A stretch of DNA of 64,000 nt from Dama dama. Taxonomy: Eukaryota > Chordata > Mammalia > Artiodactyla > Cervidae. Shown here in pieces: positions 1-12,378 of the stretch. Every line of letters begins with the position of its first letter. Within the stretch, counting starts at the first letter, position 1. The stretch is taken from the NCBI RefSeq assembly GCF_033118175.1, contig NC_083714.1:9982001-10046000 (forward strand), in the 5' to 3' direction. The position numbers and the translations under genes were made by a program. Below the pieces are notes generated by a model. The model saw only the letters and a list, made by a program, of their open reading frames with translations. It made no database searches and was not told where the DNA came from.

Positions 1-536
1 CTCCCCTCCTTCCCTAGCTCAGATGTCATGCTCAGTCGTGATCACTCACTGACGTATACCCTCCACTCTCCTGCCCCTCTCTCACTTTGTATTGCTTCCC
101 TGGCAAAATCACATCTCTAGCTAAGTCAAGATATGCCTCAATGAGCCTGTATGCACACAGCTAAACCTGTCCAGAGGAAAAATACACAACCACAAGCTTT
201 TGAATTTTGATGTTTCCCTTGGCCAACAATATGTGCTAGGATACTCTCTCATAATGCTGGGCAGCGTCAGAGATCTACAGCTCCCAGTCAGCTGAGTGAT
301 CACAACTGATTCTGATATGCTTCCACTCATTCTGTACCCATTCAACCATCCTGTTTTTCACTTTCAGTACAGTATTCAGTAAATTACATGAGATACTGAA
401 CATTTTATTATAAAAGAGGATTTGTGTTAAATGACTGCCCAGATGTAAGCTAATAAATGTAAGTGTTTTAGCACCTTTAGGGCAGGTTAATCTAAGCAGT
501 TATGTTGGGTAGATTTTGAGTATTTAATGCATTTTC
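1..536. mobile_element. Tigger-like DNA transposon fragment
   Basis: The stretch around 400-536 (reduced TAAATGACTGCCCAGATGTA, then a GTAAGTGTTTTAGCAC run and an AATGCATTTTCC end) matches what I recall of the terminal part of Tigger1-type (pogo/Tc1-mariner) elements. The first 360 bases also resemble Tigger non-coding sequence read on the minus strand. No transposase frame is open. The left edge is cut by the window and the right edge by an L1 tail. The family call is from memory, so moderate confidence only. Confidence 0.45.
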
Positions 537-886
537 CTTTTTAAAATTTATTTTAATTGGAGGAAAATTTCTTTACGATATTATGTTGGTCTGCCATGCC
601 TCATCATGAATCAGCCATAGGTATACATATGGCCCCTCCCTCTTGAACTTCCCTCCCACCTCCCACCCCATCCCATCCTCTATGTTATCACAGAGCACTG
701 GTTAAGCTCCCTGAGTCATACAGCAAATTCCCAGTAGCTATCTATTTTACATATAGTACTGTATGTTTTCATGCTACTCTCTCAATTCATCCTACCGTCT
801 ACTTCCCCCACTATGTCCACAAATCTGTTCTCTATGTCTGTGTTTCCCCTGCGGTCCTGCAAATAGGTTTATCAGTATCATCTGTC

Positions 887-1196
887 TGGTTTTCAGTTGT
901 CAGGTCGTGTCTGACTCTTTGCAACCCCGTGGACTGCAGCACACCAGGCCTCCTTGTCCATCACCATCTCCCAGAGTTTTCCCAAGTTCATGTCCATTGA
1001 ATTGGTGATGTCATCCAACCATCTCATCCTCTATTGCCCTATTCTCCTTCTGCCTTCAATCTTTCACAGCATCAGACTCTTTTCTAGTGATTTGGCTCTT
1101 CGTATCATATGGCCAAGTTATTGGAGCTTCAGCTTCAGCATCAGCCTTTCCAATGAGTATTCAGGGTTTATTTCCTTTGGGATTGACTGGTTTGAT
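887..1196 (-). mobile_element. BovB LINE 3' fragment
   Basis: The plus strand shows the reverse complement of the BovB 3' end (GTCTGACTCTTTGCAACCCC, then GACTGCAGCACACCAGG and the CCATCCAACCATCTCATCC block). It lies inside the L1 3' UTR; the short flanking words ATCTGT on both sides may be a target-site duplication. It is 5' truncated and non-coding. Confidence 0.8.
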
Positions 1197-1428
1197 AATC
1201 TGTATAGATTCTATATATATGCATTAGTATACAATATTTGTTTTTCTCTTTCTAACTTCACTCTGTATAATAAGCTCTAGGTTCATCTGCCTCATTAAAT
1301 CAACTCAAATGTGTTCCTTTTTATGGCTGAGTATTATTGCATTGTATTAATATATATGTACCATAGCTTCTTTATCCATTCATCTGTTAATGGACATCTA
1401 GGTTGCTTCCATGTCTTAATTATTGTAA

Positions 1429-1633
1429 AGTGTTAGTTACCCAGTTGTGTCCAATTCTTTGCAACCCCATGGATTGTAGCCTGCCAGGCTCCTCTGTCTA
1501 TGGAATTATCCAGGTAAGAATACTGGAATGGGTAGATATTTCATTCTTCAAGGGATCTTGCCAACCCAGGGATTGAACCTGGGTCTCCTGCACTGCACGT
1601 GGATGCTTTACTGTCTGAGCTACCAGGGAAGCT
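1429..1633 (-). mobile_element. Bov-tA type SINE
   Basis: Reverse-complemented tRNA-Glu-like head (ends ...CTGAGCTACCAGGGAAGC on the plus strand) joined to the Bov-A/BovB-derived body (GTGTCCAATTCTTTGCAACC). It is inserted in the L1 3' region, whose sequence resumes at 1634. Confidence 0.85.
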
Positions 1634-2122
1634 ATTGCAAATAGTGCTGCAATGAACATTGGGGTACATTTGACTTTTTCAATTATGGGTTCAGGGTATA
1701 TGCCCAGTAGTGGGTCGGTTGGGTCATTTGTAGTTTTAGTCCTAGTTTTTTAAGGATAACTGTTCTCCATAGTGGCTGTATTAATATACATTTCCATGGA
1801 TAATGCAAAAGTATTCCCTTTTTTTCCACATCCTCTCTGGAATTTATTGTTTGTAGATTTTTTGATGATGGCTATTATCACCATTCTGAGGTGATACCTC
1901 ATTGTAGTTTTGATTTGCATTTCTTTGAGAGTCAGCAGTGTTGAGCATCTTTTCATGTATTTATTAACCATGTATATGTCTTCTTTTGAAAAATGTCTTT
2001 TTAGGTCTTCTGCCCACTTTCTCATTGGGTTGTTTGTTTCCTGGCATTGAGCTTCATGAGCTGCTTGTATATTTTGGAGATTAATCCTTTGTCCATGTTA
2101 TCCAATTATTTACACTCTTTCA

Positions 2123-2384
2123 CCTTCTTTAAGGCTCAAATCCCACCATTTCAATGAAGTCTATCTGAACTAGCTTATTTAATACTGCAACCTGCACAGC
2201 CCTATTCTATCTGCCTTACTCTATTCTGCTTTCATCATTCTCTAACACAATATTCAACTTATTTACTTAATATGCTTGTTGCTTTATTTCAGTATTCCTC
2301 CATTGAGATGTAAAGTCCTTGAGGGCAGAGATCTCTGTTTCACTGAATCTAGGTACCTAGAATTGCACAAGATATGGGTTTTTT
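2123..2384 (+). repeat. Ancient L2-like repeat
   Basis: The phrase GAGATGTAAAGTCCTTGAGG followed by GCAGAGATCTCTGTTT is like the 3' region of L2 (AATGTAAGCTCCATGAGGGC type). Strongly diverged, no coding frame. Confidence 0.4.
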
Positions 2385-2717
2385 TAAATGAATTTTATCA
2401 TAAATTTTGTATTACAATGTTATATCACACCACATGTAATTGCCCACAACTTGATTTTTTTCACCCAACATTATAATTTTTTAGATTTATCCATGTTCAT
2501 ACTATAACATATGTACATCCATTTTAACTGGTATATAATATTCCATTTTTTGAATAGTTTCCTTATGCCTTTCATTCTTGTGGACATTTTTGAGTAGCTA
2601 CTCTTTTTTACAAAGAATGCTGCAATGAATGCTCTTGTTATAGCCTCTTATTACTCTATAAATATGTTTCCTGGAACTGGAATTGCTAAATTACAGAGTA
2701 TGTGCATCTTGAACTTC

Positions 2718-2945
2718 ACTGTGTGTGCATGCTCAGTTGCTTCAGTTGTGTCTGACTCTTTGTGACCCCATGGACTGTAGCCTTTCAGGCTCCTCTGTCC
2801 ATGGGATTCTCCAAGCAAGAATACTGGAGTGGGTTGCCATGCACTCCTCCAGGTAATCTTCCCAACCCAGGGATTGAACCTCCATCTCTTATGCCTCTTG
2901 CATCAGCAAGCAGGTTCTTTACCACTAGTGCCACCTGGAAAGCCC
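2718..2945 (-). mobile_element. Bov-tA type SINE
   Basis: Bov-A body (GTGTCTGACTCTTTGTGACC) followed by a tRNA-like head in reverse complement (TTTACCACTAGTGCCACCTG). It abuts a BovB copy directly to the right, both within the old L1. Confidence 0.85.
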
Positions 2946-2959
2946 ATTCAATCGCACTC

Positions 2960-4350
2960 AGTTGAGTTCAGTTGCTCAGCCGTGTCCGACTTTTTGTGAC
3001 CCCATGGACTGCAGCATGCCAGGCCTCCCTGTCCATCACCAACTCCCAGAGTTTACCCAAACTCATGTCCATTGAATCAGAGATGCCATCCAACCATCCC
3101 ATCCTCTGTCATCCCCGTCTCCTCCCGCCTTCAATCTTTCCCAGCATCGGGGTCTTTTCAAATGAGTCAGTTCTTTGCATCAGGTGGCCAAAGTATTGGA
3201 GTTTCAGCTTCAACATCAGTCCTTCTAATGAACACTCAGGACTGATCTCCTTTAGGATGGACTGGCTGGATCTCCTTGCAGTCCAAGGGACTCTCAAGAG
3301 TCTTCTCCAACACCACATTTCAAAAGCATCAATTCTTCAGCACTCAGCTTTCTTTACAGTCCGACTCTAACAACCATACATGACTACTGGAAAAGCCATA
3401 GCCTTGACTAGACAGACCTTTGTTGGCAAAGCAATGTCTCTGCTTTTTAAAATGCTGTCTAGTTTGGTCATAACGTTTTTTCCAAGGAGTAAGCATCTTT
3501 TAATTTCATGGCTGCAGTCACCATCTGCAGTGAGTTTGGAGCCCAAAAAAATAAAGTCTGCCACCATTTCCCCATCTATTTGCCATGAAGTTTTGGGACC
3601 GGATGCCATGATCTTAGTTTTCTGAATGTTGAACTTTAAACCAACTTTTTCACTCTCCTCTTTCACTTTCATCAAGAGGCTCCTTAGTTCTTCTTCACTT
3701 TCTGCCGTAAGAGTGGTGTCATTTGCACATCTGAGTTTATTGATATTTCTCCCTGCAATCTTGATTCCAGCTTGTGCTTCATCGAGCTCAGCGTTTCTCA
3801 TGATGTACTCTGCATATAAGTTAAATAAGCAGGGTGACAATATACAGCCTTGACATATACCTTTCCCGATTTGGAACCAGTCTGTTGTTCCATGTCCAGT
3901 TTTAACTGTTGCTTCCTCACCTGTATACAATTTTCTCAAGAGGCACTCAGGTGGTCTGGTATTCCTATGTCTTTAAGAATTTTCCACAGTGTGTGGTGAT
4001 CCACACAGTCAAAGGGTTTGGCATAGTCAATAAAGCAGAAATAGATGCTTTTCTGGAACTCTCTTGCTTTTTCAATGATCCAGCAATTTGTTGGATGTTG
4101 GCAATTTGATCTCTGGTTCCTCTGCCTTTTCTAAATCCAGCTTGAACATCTGGAAGTTCACAGTTCACATATTGTTGAAGCATGACTTGGAGAATTTTCA
4201 GAGTTACTTTACTAGCATGTGAGATGAGTACAATTGTGCAGTAGTTTGAGCATTCTTTGGCATTGGAATGAAAACTGACCTTTTCCAGTCCTGTGGCCAC
4301 TGTTGAGTTTTCCAAATTGGCTGACATATTGAGTGCAGCACTTTCAACTT
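2960..4350 (-). mobile_element. BovB LINE, 3' 1.4 kb
   Basis: A BovB copy carrying the 3' end (left) and most of the reverse-transcriptase region (right), 5' truncated. The words CTTCACT occur just left of the SINE-BovB pair (about 2714) and at the right edge (about 4350), which may be a shared target-site duplication. It splits the old L1. Confidence 0.85.
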
Positions 4351-4366
4351 CACTAAACATTGCCAA
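3367..4366 (-). pseudogene. BovB reverse transcriptase, broken
   Basis: Two minus-strand frames cover the RT domain: 3965-4366 holds the RT start with QAGFRKGRGTRDQIANI, and 3367-3939 continues with QIGKGICQGCILSP, the active-site region and TADGDCSHEIKRCLLLG. The catalytic YADD box reads CAND, so the Tyr and the first Asp are changed, and a frame break separates the two parts. This would be the polymerase used for target-primed reverse transcription; it cannot be active. Confidence 0.8.
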
Positions 4367-4639
4367 ATGCTAATTACATCAATTTACACACACATCAGCT
4401 GTAGAAGTGTACCCATTTCCCCCACATTCTTGCAGATAAGTATCTTTAAATTTCTTTTTTTAACCAATCTAAGAAGTGAAAATGAGCATCTTCCTAATGT
4501 TGAACCTGTCTTTCCCATATTATTTTTTTGGGTGAGTATCTCTTTGTAGCTTTTTCTGAACAAACATCCTTCCTCTTCTTTGAATTATCTTTTGATGTCC
4601 TTTACCCATTTTTCTTTTGTCTTCTTTTTAAAAATAATT

Positions 4640-4970
4640 TTATTTATTTATTTTTGTATTATTTGGAGGGCTGCACTGGGTTTAGTTGTTGCACACAGGT
4701 TTTTCTCTCATTTTGGCAAGCAGGGCCAACTCTCTAGTTGCAGTGCATGGGCTTCTCAGTGCAGTGGGTTCTCATGTGGAGAGCACAGGCGCTAGAGCCC
4801 ATGGGCTTCAGGAATTTCAGTTTCCTGGCTTTAGAGCACAGGCTCAATAGTTGTGGCACATGGGCTTAGTTGCTCCACAGCATGTAAGGATCTTCCTGGA
4901 CCAAGCATTGAATAGGTGTCTCCTGCATTTTAGGCAGATTCTTTACCACTGAGCCACCAGGGAAACCCCT
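4640..4970 (-). mobile_element. CHR-type tRNA-Glu SINE (long form)
   Basis: Reverse-complemented cetartiodactyl SINE: T-rich tail at left, GGAGGGCTGCACTGGG body, repeated CTCTAGTTGCAGTGCATGGG type blocks and a tRNA-like head ending TTTACCACTGAGCCACCAGG. Same family as the copy at 23785-24112. Confidence 0.75.
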
Positions 4971-7155
4971 GTTTGTCTTCTTAATATTGCTTCTTATGGG
5001 TACTTTACATATTTTATATTCTAATTATTGGTCTGTAACATATTTTGAAAAATTTCTTTGTATTCCAGGAAATTTTTTTCTGCATTGCTATTTTGTTGGT
5101 TTTGTTTATAAACCATCCTTATTTGGTTTACAATAAGTGTAGCTTAAACAAACTTGTTTGAGTTTCTTTACTCAAACATGCAACTCTACTGGTGAGAATG
5201 TATACTATTAAGCAGGTTTTCGGAGAGACGGCATCCCCTACCAAACTGCAAAAAGGCTTCCAGTCTCTAACCAAAGACTTCCTGAGATTCTGGATGGTTG
5301 ACATCCACCGGGCGGGTCAGACCAGAAATCAGCACCTCAAAAGAGACACAAAGTGCACCTGACTGGCACACCCGGAAACTAAGTCTGGGACCGGGGAGGG
5401 GATAAGGTGCACTGTACCCGGGGAGAGTGCACTCGTCAAGCTCCTGGTTGTCTGAACTGCTCAGGCCCGGGAAGGCACAAAACCCAGGTCCAACCAAGCC
5501 TGTGCCTTAGCCGAGAACCTGAACCTGAGCGACATAGGCCTGGGAAGTGCACGCAACTCAGGGCCCACTCCCTGGAGATACTCCCTGGAGTATCCAGATA
5601 GCTCCCTGGAGAACAACCTGGAGCCTGAGCAGTGTGGACAGGGAAAGCACACAAATCGTGAGCGGGGGGCAAACCCAGTGTGGCTGGAACACTGCAAGTA
5701 CTCCCCACAAATGCCAGTGACATTTGTTTGCAGCATTCCTCCTTCCCCACAGCACAACTGAACAAGCGAACCTAAATAAGAGATCACCTCTGCCCAGTTG
5801 TGTCAGGGCGGAAATTAGACACTGAAGAGACCTGCAAACAGAAGTCAAATAAACAAAGGGAACCGCTTCAGAAGTGACAGGTGCAACAGATTAAAATCCC
5901 TGTAGTTAACACCGACTACACTGGAAGGGGCCTATAGATAGTGAGAAGTGTAAGCTGGAACAAGGAGCTATCTGAAACTGAACCAAACCCACACTGCCTA
6001 CAACAGCTCCAGAGAAATTCCTAGATATATTTTTACTATTATTATTTTTTTAATTAAAATTTGTTTCTCTTTCTTTTTTTTTTAAAGTCCTCTATTACTC
6101 CTCTATTACTCCTTAATTTTCATTTTTATAACCGACTATAACCTGGAAAAAAAAAAAAGGATCCTATTTTGAAAGCAAACTTCATATATATTTCGTAAAT
6201 TTTTTGAGTTTTTTTTAATATTTTATTTTTAAGACTCTAATCTCTACTCTAGATTTTTAATCTTTATTTTTCAGTGTTTGATATCAATTTTGGACATTTA
6301 AGAATCCAACCTTCAGTACCCATTTTTACTCAGGAGTGTGATGACTGATTTGATCACTCTCTCCCCCTTTTGACTCTCCTTTTTCTCCCCCAGATCACCT
6401 TTATTTCCTCCCTCACCCTCTCTTCTCAATCCAAATCTGTGAAGCTCTGTGGATGTTCTGGGCTGCGGAGAACACTTAGGGAACAGAGTACTGCCTAGAT
6501 CTGTCTCTCTTCTCTTGAATCCCCCGTCTTCTCTTCTTGCTCACGTCTATCACCTTCCTCTCTCTCCTGTTCTTCATGGAACTCTGTGAACCTCTCTGGG
6601 TGTCCCTCACTGTGGAGAATACTTTCACCATTAACATAGAAGTTTTATTATCAGTGCTGTATGGATGGAGAAGTCTTGAGGCTACTGGAAGAATAAGACT
6701 GAAATCCAGAGGCAAGAGGCTTAAGCCCAAAATCTGAGAACACCAAAGAACTCTTGACTACAGGGATCATTAATTAATAAGAGATCATCCAAAAGCCTCC
6801 ATACCTACACTGAAAGAAACCACCACCCAAGAGCCAATAAGTTCCAGAGCAAGAAATACCACACAAATTCTCCAGCAACGCAGGAACATAGCCATGAGTG
6901 TCAATATACAGGCTGCCCAAAGTCACATCAAATACATAGACCCATCTCAAAACTCACTACTGGACACTCCATTGCACTCCAGAGAGAAGAAATCCAGCTC
7001 CACCCACCAGAACACCGAAACAACCTTCCCTAACCAGCAAACCTCGACAAGCCAATCATCCAACCCCACCCACTGGGAGAAACATCCACAATAAAAAGGA
7101 ACCACAGACTACCAGAATACAGAAAGGCCACCCCAAACAGAGCAATCTAAATAAG

Positions 7156-8081
7156 ATGAAAAGGCAGAGAAATACCCAGCAGGTAAAGGAATATGAAAAA
7201 TGCCCACCAAGCCAAACAAAAGAGGAGGAGATAGGGAATATACCTGAAAAAGAATTTAGAATAATGATAATAAAAATGATCCAAAATCTTGAAAACAAAA
7301 AAGAGTTACAGATAAATAGCCTGCAGACAAGGATTGAGAAGATGCAAGAAATGTTTAACAAGGACCTTGAAGAAATAAAAAAGAGCCAATTAAAAATCAA
7401 TAATGCAATAAATGAGATCAAAAACACTCTGGAGGGAACCAAAAGAAGAATAATGAAGGCAGAATATAGGATAAGTGAGGTAGAAGATAAAATGGTGGAA
7501 ATAAATGAAGCAGAGAGGAAAAAAGAAAAAAGAATCAAAAGGAATGAGGACAAACTCAGGGACCTCTGGGACGATGTGTAATACCCCGACATTCGAACCA
7601 TAGGAGTCCCAGAAGAAGAAGACAAAAAGAAAGGCCATGAGAAAATACTCAAGGAGATAATAGCTGAAAATTTCCCCCAAATGGGGAAGGAAATAGTCAC
7701 AAAACCCAAGAAACCCAGAGAGTCCCAAACAGGATAAACCCAAGGCAAAACACCCCAAGACACATATTAATCAGATTAACAAAGATCAAACACAAAGAAC
7801 AAATATTAAAAGCAGCAAGGGAGAAACAACAAATAATACACAAAGGGATTCCCATAAGGATAACAGCTGATCTATCAATAGAAACCCTTCAGGCCAGAAG
7901 GGAATGACAGGATATACTTAAAGTTATGAAAGAGAGTAACCAACAACCTATATTACTGTACCATGCAAGGATCTAGTTTACATATGAAGGAGAATTCAAA
8001 AGCTTTATAGACAAGCAAAAGTTGAGAGAATTCAGCACCACCAAACCAGCTGTTCAACAAATGCTAAAGGATCTTCTCTAG
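7156..8081 (+). pseudogene. L1 ORF1 (RNA-binding chaperone), broken
   Basis: ORF1p is the trimeric RNA-binding protein of the L1 ribonucleoprotein. The open part, 7156-7581 (141 residues), begins MKRQRNTQQVKEYEK and is a long charged helix (LENKKELQINSLQTRIEKMQ), the coiled coil. A TAA stop at 7579-7581 interrupts it; the frame resumes with IRTIGVPEEEDKKK. A small indel near 7700 shifts the frame before the C-terminal domain, and the natural terminator is the TAG at 8079-8081 after LKDLL. Start chosen because the MKRQR opening is the same as in the minus-strand copy at 59212. Confidence 0.85.
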
Positions 8082-8132
8082 ACAGGAAACACAGAAAGGT
8101 TGTGTGAACGGGAACCCAAAACAACAAAGCAA

Positions 8133-11100
8133 ATGGAAACGGGACCATTCTTATCAATACTTACCTTAAATGTAAATGGGTTGAATGCCCCAACCAAAAG
8201 ACAAAGAATGGCTGAATGGATAAAAAAGCAAGACCCCTATATATGCTGTTTACAAGAGACCCACCTCAAGCAAGGGACACATACAGACTGAAAGTGAAAG
8301 GCTGGAAAAAAATATTTCACACAAATGGAGACCAAAAGAAAGCAGGAGTCACAATATTCATATCAGATAAAATAGAGTTTAAAATAAAGGCTGTGAAAAG
8401 AGACAAAGAAGGACACTACATAATGATCAAAGGACCAATCCAGGAAGAAGATATAACAATTATAAATATATATGCACCCAATGTAGGAGCACTGCAATAT
8501 GTAAGGCAAATGCTAACGAGTATGAAAGGGGAAATTAACAATAACACAATAACAGTGGGAGACTTTAATACCCCACTCACACCTATGGATAGATCAACTA
8601 AACAGAAAATTAACAAGGAAACACAAACTTTAAATGACACAATAGTCCATCTAGACCTAATTGATATCTATAGGACATTTCACTCCAAAGCAATAAATTT
8701 CACCTTTTTCTCAAGTGCACACGGAACCTTCTCCAGAATAGATCATATCCTGGGCCATAAATCTAGCCTTGGTAAATTCAAAAAAATTGATATCATCCCA
8801 GCTATCTTTTCTGACCACAACGCAGTAAGATTAAATCTCAATTACAGGGGAAAAAAAGAACTATTAAAAATTCCAACATATGGAGGTTAAATAACACACT
8901 TCTGAATAACCAACAAATCATAGAAGAAATTAAAAAAAAAAGAAATCAAAATATGCATAGAAACGAATGAAAATAACACAACAACCCAAAACCTATGGGA
9001 CACTGTAAAAGCAGTGCTAAGGGGAAGGTTCATAGCAATACAGGCTTACCTCAAGAAACAAGAAAAAATTCAAATAAATAACCTAACTCTACACCTAAAG
9101 CAACAGGAGAAGGAAGAAATGAAGAACCCCAGGGTTAGTAGAAGGAAAGAAATCTTAAAAATTAGGGCAGAAATAAATGCAAAAGAAACAAAAGAGACCA
9201 TAGCAAAAATCAACAAAGCTAAAAGCTGGTTTTCTGAAAAGGTAAATAAAATTGACAAACCTTTAGCCAGACTCATCAAGAAACAAAGGGAGAAGAACCA
9301 AATCAACAAAATTAGAAATGAAAATGGAGAGATCACAACAGACAACACTGAAATACAAAGGATCATAAGAGACTACTACCAGCAGCTCTATGCCAATAAA
9401 GTGGACAACTTGGAAGAAATGGAGAAATTCTTAGAAAAGTATAACTTTCCAAAACTGAACCAGGAAAAATAGAAGATCTTAACAGACCCATCATCAGTAT
9501 GGAAATTGAAACTGTAGTCAGAAATCTTCCAACAAACAAAAGCCCAGGACCAGATGGCTTCACAGCTGAATTCTACCAAAAATTTAGAGAAGAGCTAACA
9601 CCTATTTTACTCAGACTCTTCCCGAAAATTGCAGAAGAAGGCAAACTTCCAAACTCATTCTATGAGGCCACCATCACCCTAATACCAAAACCAGACAAAG
9701 ATGCCACAAAAAAAAAAATAGAAAGAAAACTACAGGCCAATATCACTGATGAACATAGAAGCAAAAATCCTTAACAAACAGAATCCAACAACATATTAAA
9801 AAGATCATACATCATGACCAAGTGGGCTTTATCCCAGGAATGCAAGGATTCTTTAATATCTGCAAATCAATCAATGTCATACACCACATTAACAAGTTGA
9901 AAGATAAAAACCATATGATTATCTCAATAGACGCAGAAAAAACCTTTGACAAAATTCAACTTCCATTTATGATAAAAACTCTTCAGAAAGCAAGAATAGA
10001 AGGAACATACCTCAACATAATAAAAGCTATATATGACAAACCCACTGCAAACATTATCCTCAATGGTGAAAAATTGAAAGTATTTCCCTTAAAGTCAGGA
10101 ACAAGACAAGGGTGCCCACTCTCACCACTACCATTCAACATACTTTTGGAAGTGTTGGCCACAGCAATCAGAGCAGAAAAAGAAATAAAAGGAATCCAGA
10201 CAGGAAAAGAAGAAGTGAAACACTTGCTGTTTGCAGATGACATGATCATCTACATAGAAAACCCTAAAGACTCTACCAGAAAATTACTAGAGCTAATCAA
10301 TGAATATAGTAAAGTTGCAGGATATAAAATTAACACACAGAAATCCCTTGCATTCCTATACACTAACAATGAGAAAACAGAAAGAGAAATTAAGGAAACA
10401 ATACCATTTACCATTGCAACAAAAAGAATAAAATACTTAGGAGTATATCTACCTGAAGAAACAAAAGACCTATACATAGATAACTATAAAACACTGATGA
10501 AAGAAACCAAAGAGGACACAAACAGATGGAGAAATATACCGTGTTCATGGATTAGAAGAATCAATATTGTCAAAATGGCTATTCTACCCAAAGCAATCTA
10601 TAGATTCAATGCAATCCCTATCAAGCTACCAACGGTATTTTTCACAGAACTAGAGCAAATAATTTCACAATTTGTAAGGAAATACAAAAACCCTCGAATA
10701 GCCAAAGAAATCTTCAGAAAGAAGAATGGAACTGGAGGAATCAACCTGCCTGACCTCAGACTCTACTACAAAGCCACAGTCATCAAGACAGTATGGTACT
10801 GGCACAAAGACAGAAATATAGATCAATGGAACAGAATAGAAAGCCCAGAGATAAATCCACGAACCTATGGACACCTTATCTTCGACAAAGGAGGCAAGGA
10901 TATACAATGGAAAAAAGACAACCTCTTTAACAAGTGGTGCTGGGAAAACTGGTCAACCACTTGTAAAAGAATGAAACTAGAACACTTTCTAACACCATAC
11001 ACAAAAATAAACTCAAAATGGATTAAAGATCTAAATGTAAGACCAGAAACTATAAAATTCCTAGAGGAGAACATAGGGAAAATACTCTCTGATGTAAATC

Positions 11101-11941
11101 ACAGCAGGGTCCTCTATGACCCACCTCCCAGAATATTGGAAATAAAAGCAAAAATAAACAAATGGGACCTAATGAAACTTAAAAGCTTTTGCACAACAAA
11201 AGAAACTATATAATAAGGTGAAAGACAGCCCTCAGATAGGGAGAAAATAATAGCAAATGAAGCAACAGACAAAGGATTAATCTCAAAAATATACAAGCAA
11301 GTCCTGCAGCTCAATTCCAGAAAAATAAATGACCCAGTCAAAAAATGGGCCAAAGAACTAAACAGACATTTCTCCAAAGAAGACATATAGATGGCTAACA
11401 AACCCATGAAAAGATGCTCAACATCACTCATTATCAGAGAAATGCAAATCAAAACCACAATGAGGTACCATTACACGCCAGTCAGGATGGCTGCTATCCA
11501 AAAGTCTACAAGCAATAAATGCTGGAGAGGGTGTGGAGAAAAGGGAACCCTCTTACACTGTTGGTGGGAATGCAAACTAGTACAGCCGCTGTGGAGATTC
11601 CTTTGAAACCTGGAAATAGAACTGCCATATGACACAGCAATCCCACTTCTGGGCATACACACTGAGGAAACCAGATCTGAAAGAGACATGTGCACCCCAA
11701 AGTTCATTGCAGCATTGTTATAATAGCCAGGACATGGAGGCAACCCTGATGCCCATCAGGAGACGAATGGATAAGGAAGCTATGGTACATATACACAATG
11801 GAATATTACTCAGCCATTAAAAAGAATTCATTTGAATCAGTTCTAATGAGATGGATGAAACTGGAGCCCACTATACAGAGTGAAGTAAGCCAGAAAGATA
11901 AAGACCAATACAGTATACTAATGCATATATATGTAATTTTA
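8133..11941 (+). pseudogene. L1 ORF2 (endonuclease + reverse transcriptase), broken
   Basis: ORF2p nicks the target and reverse-transcribes L1 RNA. The endonuclease begins METGPFLSILTLNVNG and shows LNVNGLN, QETHL, YAPN, GDFNTPL and SDHNAVRL, so its key Asn, Glu, Asp and His positions are visible. The RT shows SPGPDGFTAEFYQ, SIDAEKTFDK and the FADD catalytic box (near 10230). Breaks: stop at 8289-8291 with frame change, frame change at about 8885, a lost A in an A-run at about 9470, frame change near 9774-9822, stop at 11211-11213, and further shifts in the C-terminal part (11391-11941). The expected terminator at about 11938-11940 is itself mutated, so the last frame runs on to 12052. Confidence 0.88.
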
Positions 11942-12305
11942 AAAGATGGTAATGATAACCCTATATGCAAACCGAAAAAGAGACACAGATGTACAGAACA
12001 GACCTTTGGACTCTGTGGGAGAAGGCGAGGGTGGGATGTTCTGAGAGAATAGCATTGAAACAAGTATACTATCAAGGGTGAAACAGATCGCCAGTCCAGG
12101 CTGGATGCATGAGACAAGTGCTCAGGGCTGGTGCACTGGGAAGACCCAGAGGGATGGGATGGGGAGAGAGGCGGGTGGGGGGATCAGGATGGGGAACACG
12201 CGTAAATCCATGGCTGATTCATGTCAATGTATGGCAAAAACCACTACAATGTTGTAAAGTAATTAGCCTCTAATTAATAATAATAAATGAAAAAAATAAA
12301 TAAAA

Positions 12306-12366
12306 GAGGCTCTCAAATTTAAAAAGCTGTTAATGCTACAATATGCCATGTTGCCATGTAAAAAAA
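12306..12366 (+). other. Non-L1 tail of the L1 insertion (probable 3' transduction)
   Basis: Between the L1 3' end (AATAAATGAAAAAAATAAAT) and the right target-site duplication are about 53 bases of unrelated sequence (starting GAGGCTCTCAAATTT, ending GTTGCCATGT) and then nine A residues. It lies inside the duplications, so it came in with the L1. Confidence 0.8.
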
Positions 12367-12378
12367 AAGCAGGTTTTC

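Larger units (their letters stand above)
541..2122 (-). mobile_element. Bovine-type L1, 3' portion
   Basis: Read on the minus strand this is the last part of L1 ORF2 followed by the 3' UTR and an A-rich tail (seen here as TTTTAAAATTTATTTTAATT at the left). The ORF2 C-terminus is visible at 1750-2025, with residues such as HFSKEDIYM and MQIKTTMRYH that are typical of artiodactyl L1 ORF2p. It is 5' truncated and interrupted by a BovB fragment (887-1196) and a SINE (1429-1633), both of which are therefore younger. Confidence 0.85.
2385..5209 (-). mobile_element. Old L1 (L1M-type), 3' portion, in fragments
   Basis: Fragments at about 2385-2717, 4351-4640 and 4971-5209 read through as one old L1 on the minus strand: the AATGCTGCAATGAATGCTCT phrase, the GGAATTGCTAAATTACAGAG phrase, then after the insertions GTGTACCCATTTCCCCCACA. 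Bov-tA, BovB and a CHR-type SINE interrupt it, and the 7.1-kb L1 sits at its right end. Confidence 0.65.
5222..12366 (+). mobile_element. Young-type bovine L1, 5' truncated, with extra 3' tail
   Basis: A 7.1-kb L1 with part of the 5' UTR (5222-7155), ORF1, ORF2 and 3' UTR ending at about 12305. Perfect 12-bp target-site duplications AAGCAGGTTTTC flank it at 5210-5221 and 12367-12378. Compared with the L1 beginning at 61233 it lacks roughly the first 1.2 kb; its first bases match 62458 onward (GAGACGGCATCCCCTA). After the L1's own A-rich tail come about 55 bases of non-L1 sequence and a second A tail before the right duplication, indicating read-through into flanking DNA at the source locus. 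Both ORFs are broken, so it is not autonomous. Confidence 0.93.

Noticed and set aside
2762..2965. Plus-strand frame with a protein-like sequence
   Set aside because: It is the reverse of a Bov-tA SINE; the same peptide-like string recurs at other SINE copies.
7056..7763. 235-codon minus-strand frame
   Set aside because: It is the antisense of L1 ORF1, whose A-rich codons leave few stops on the opposite strand.
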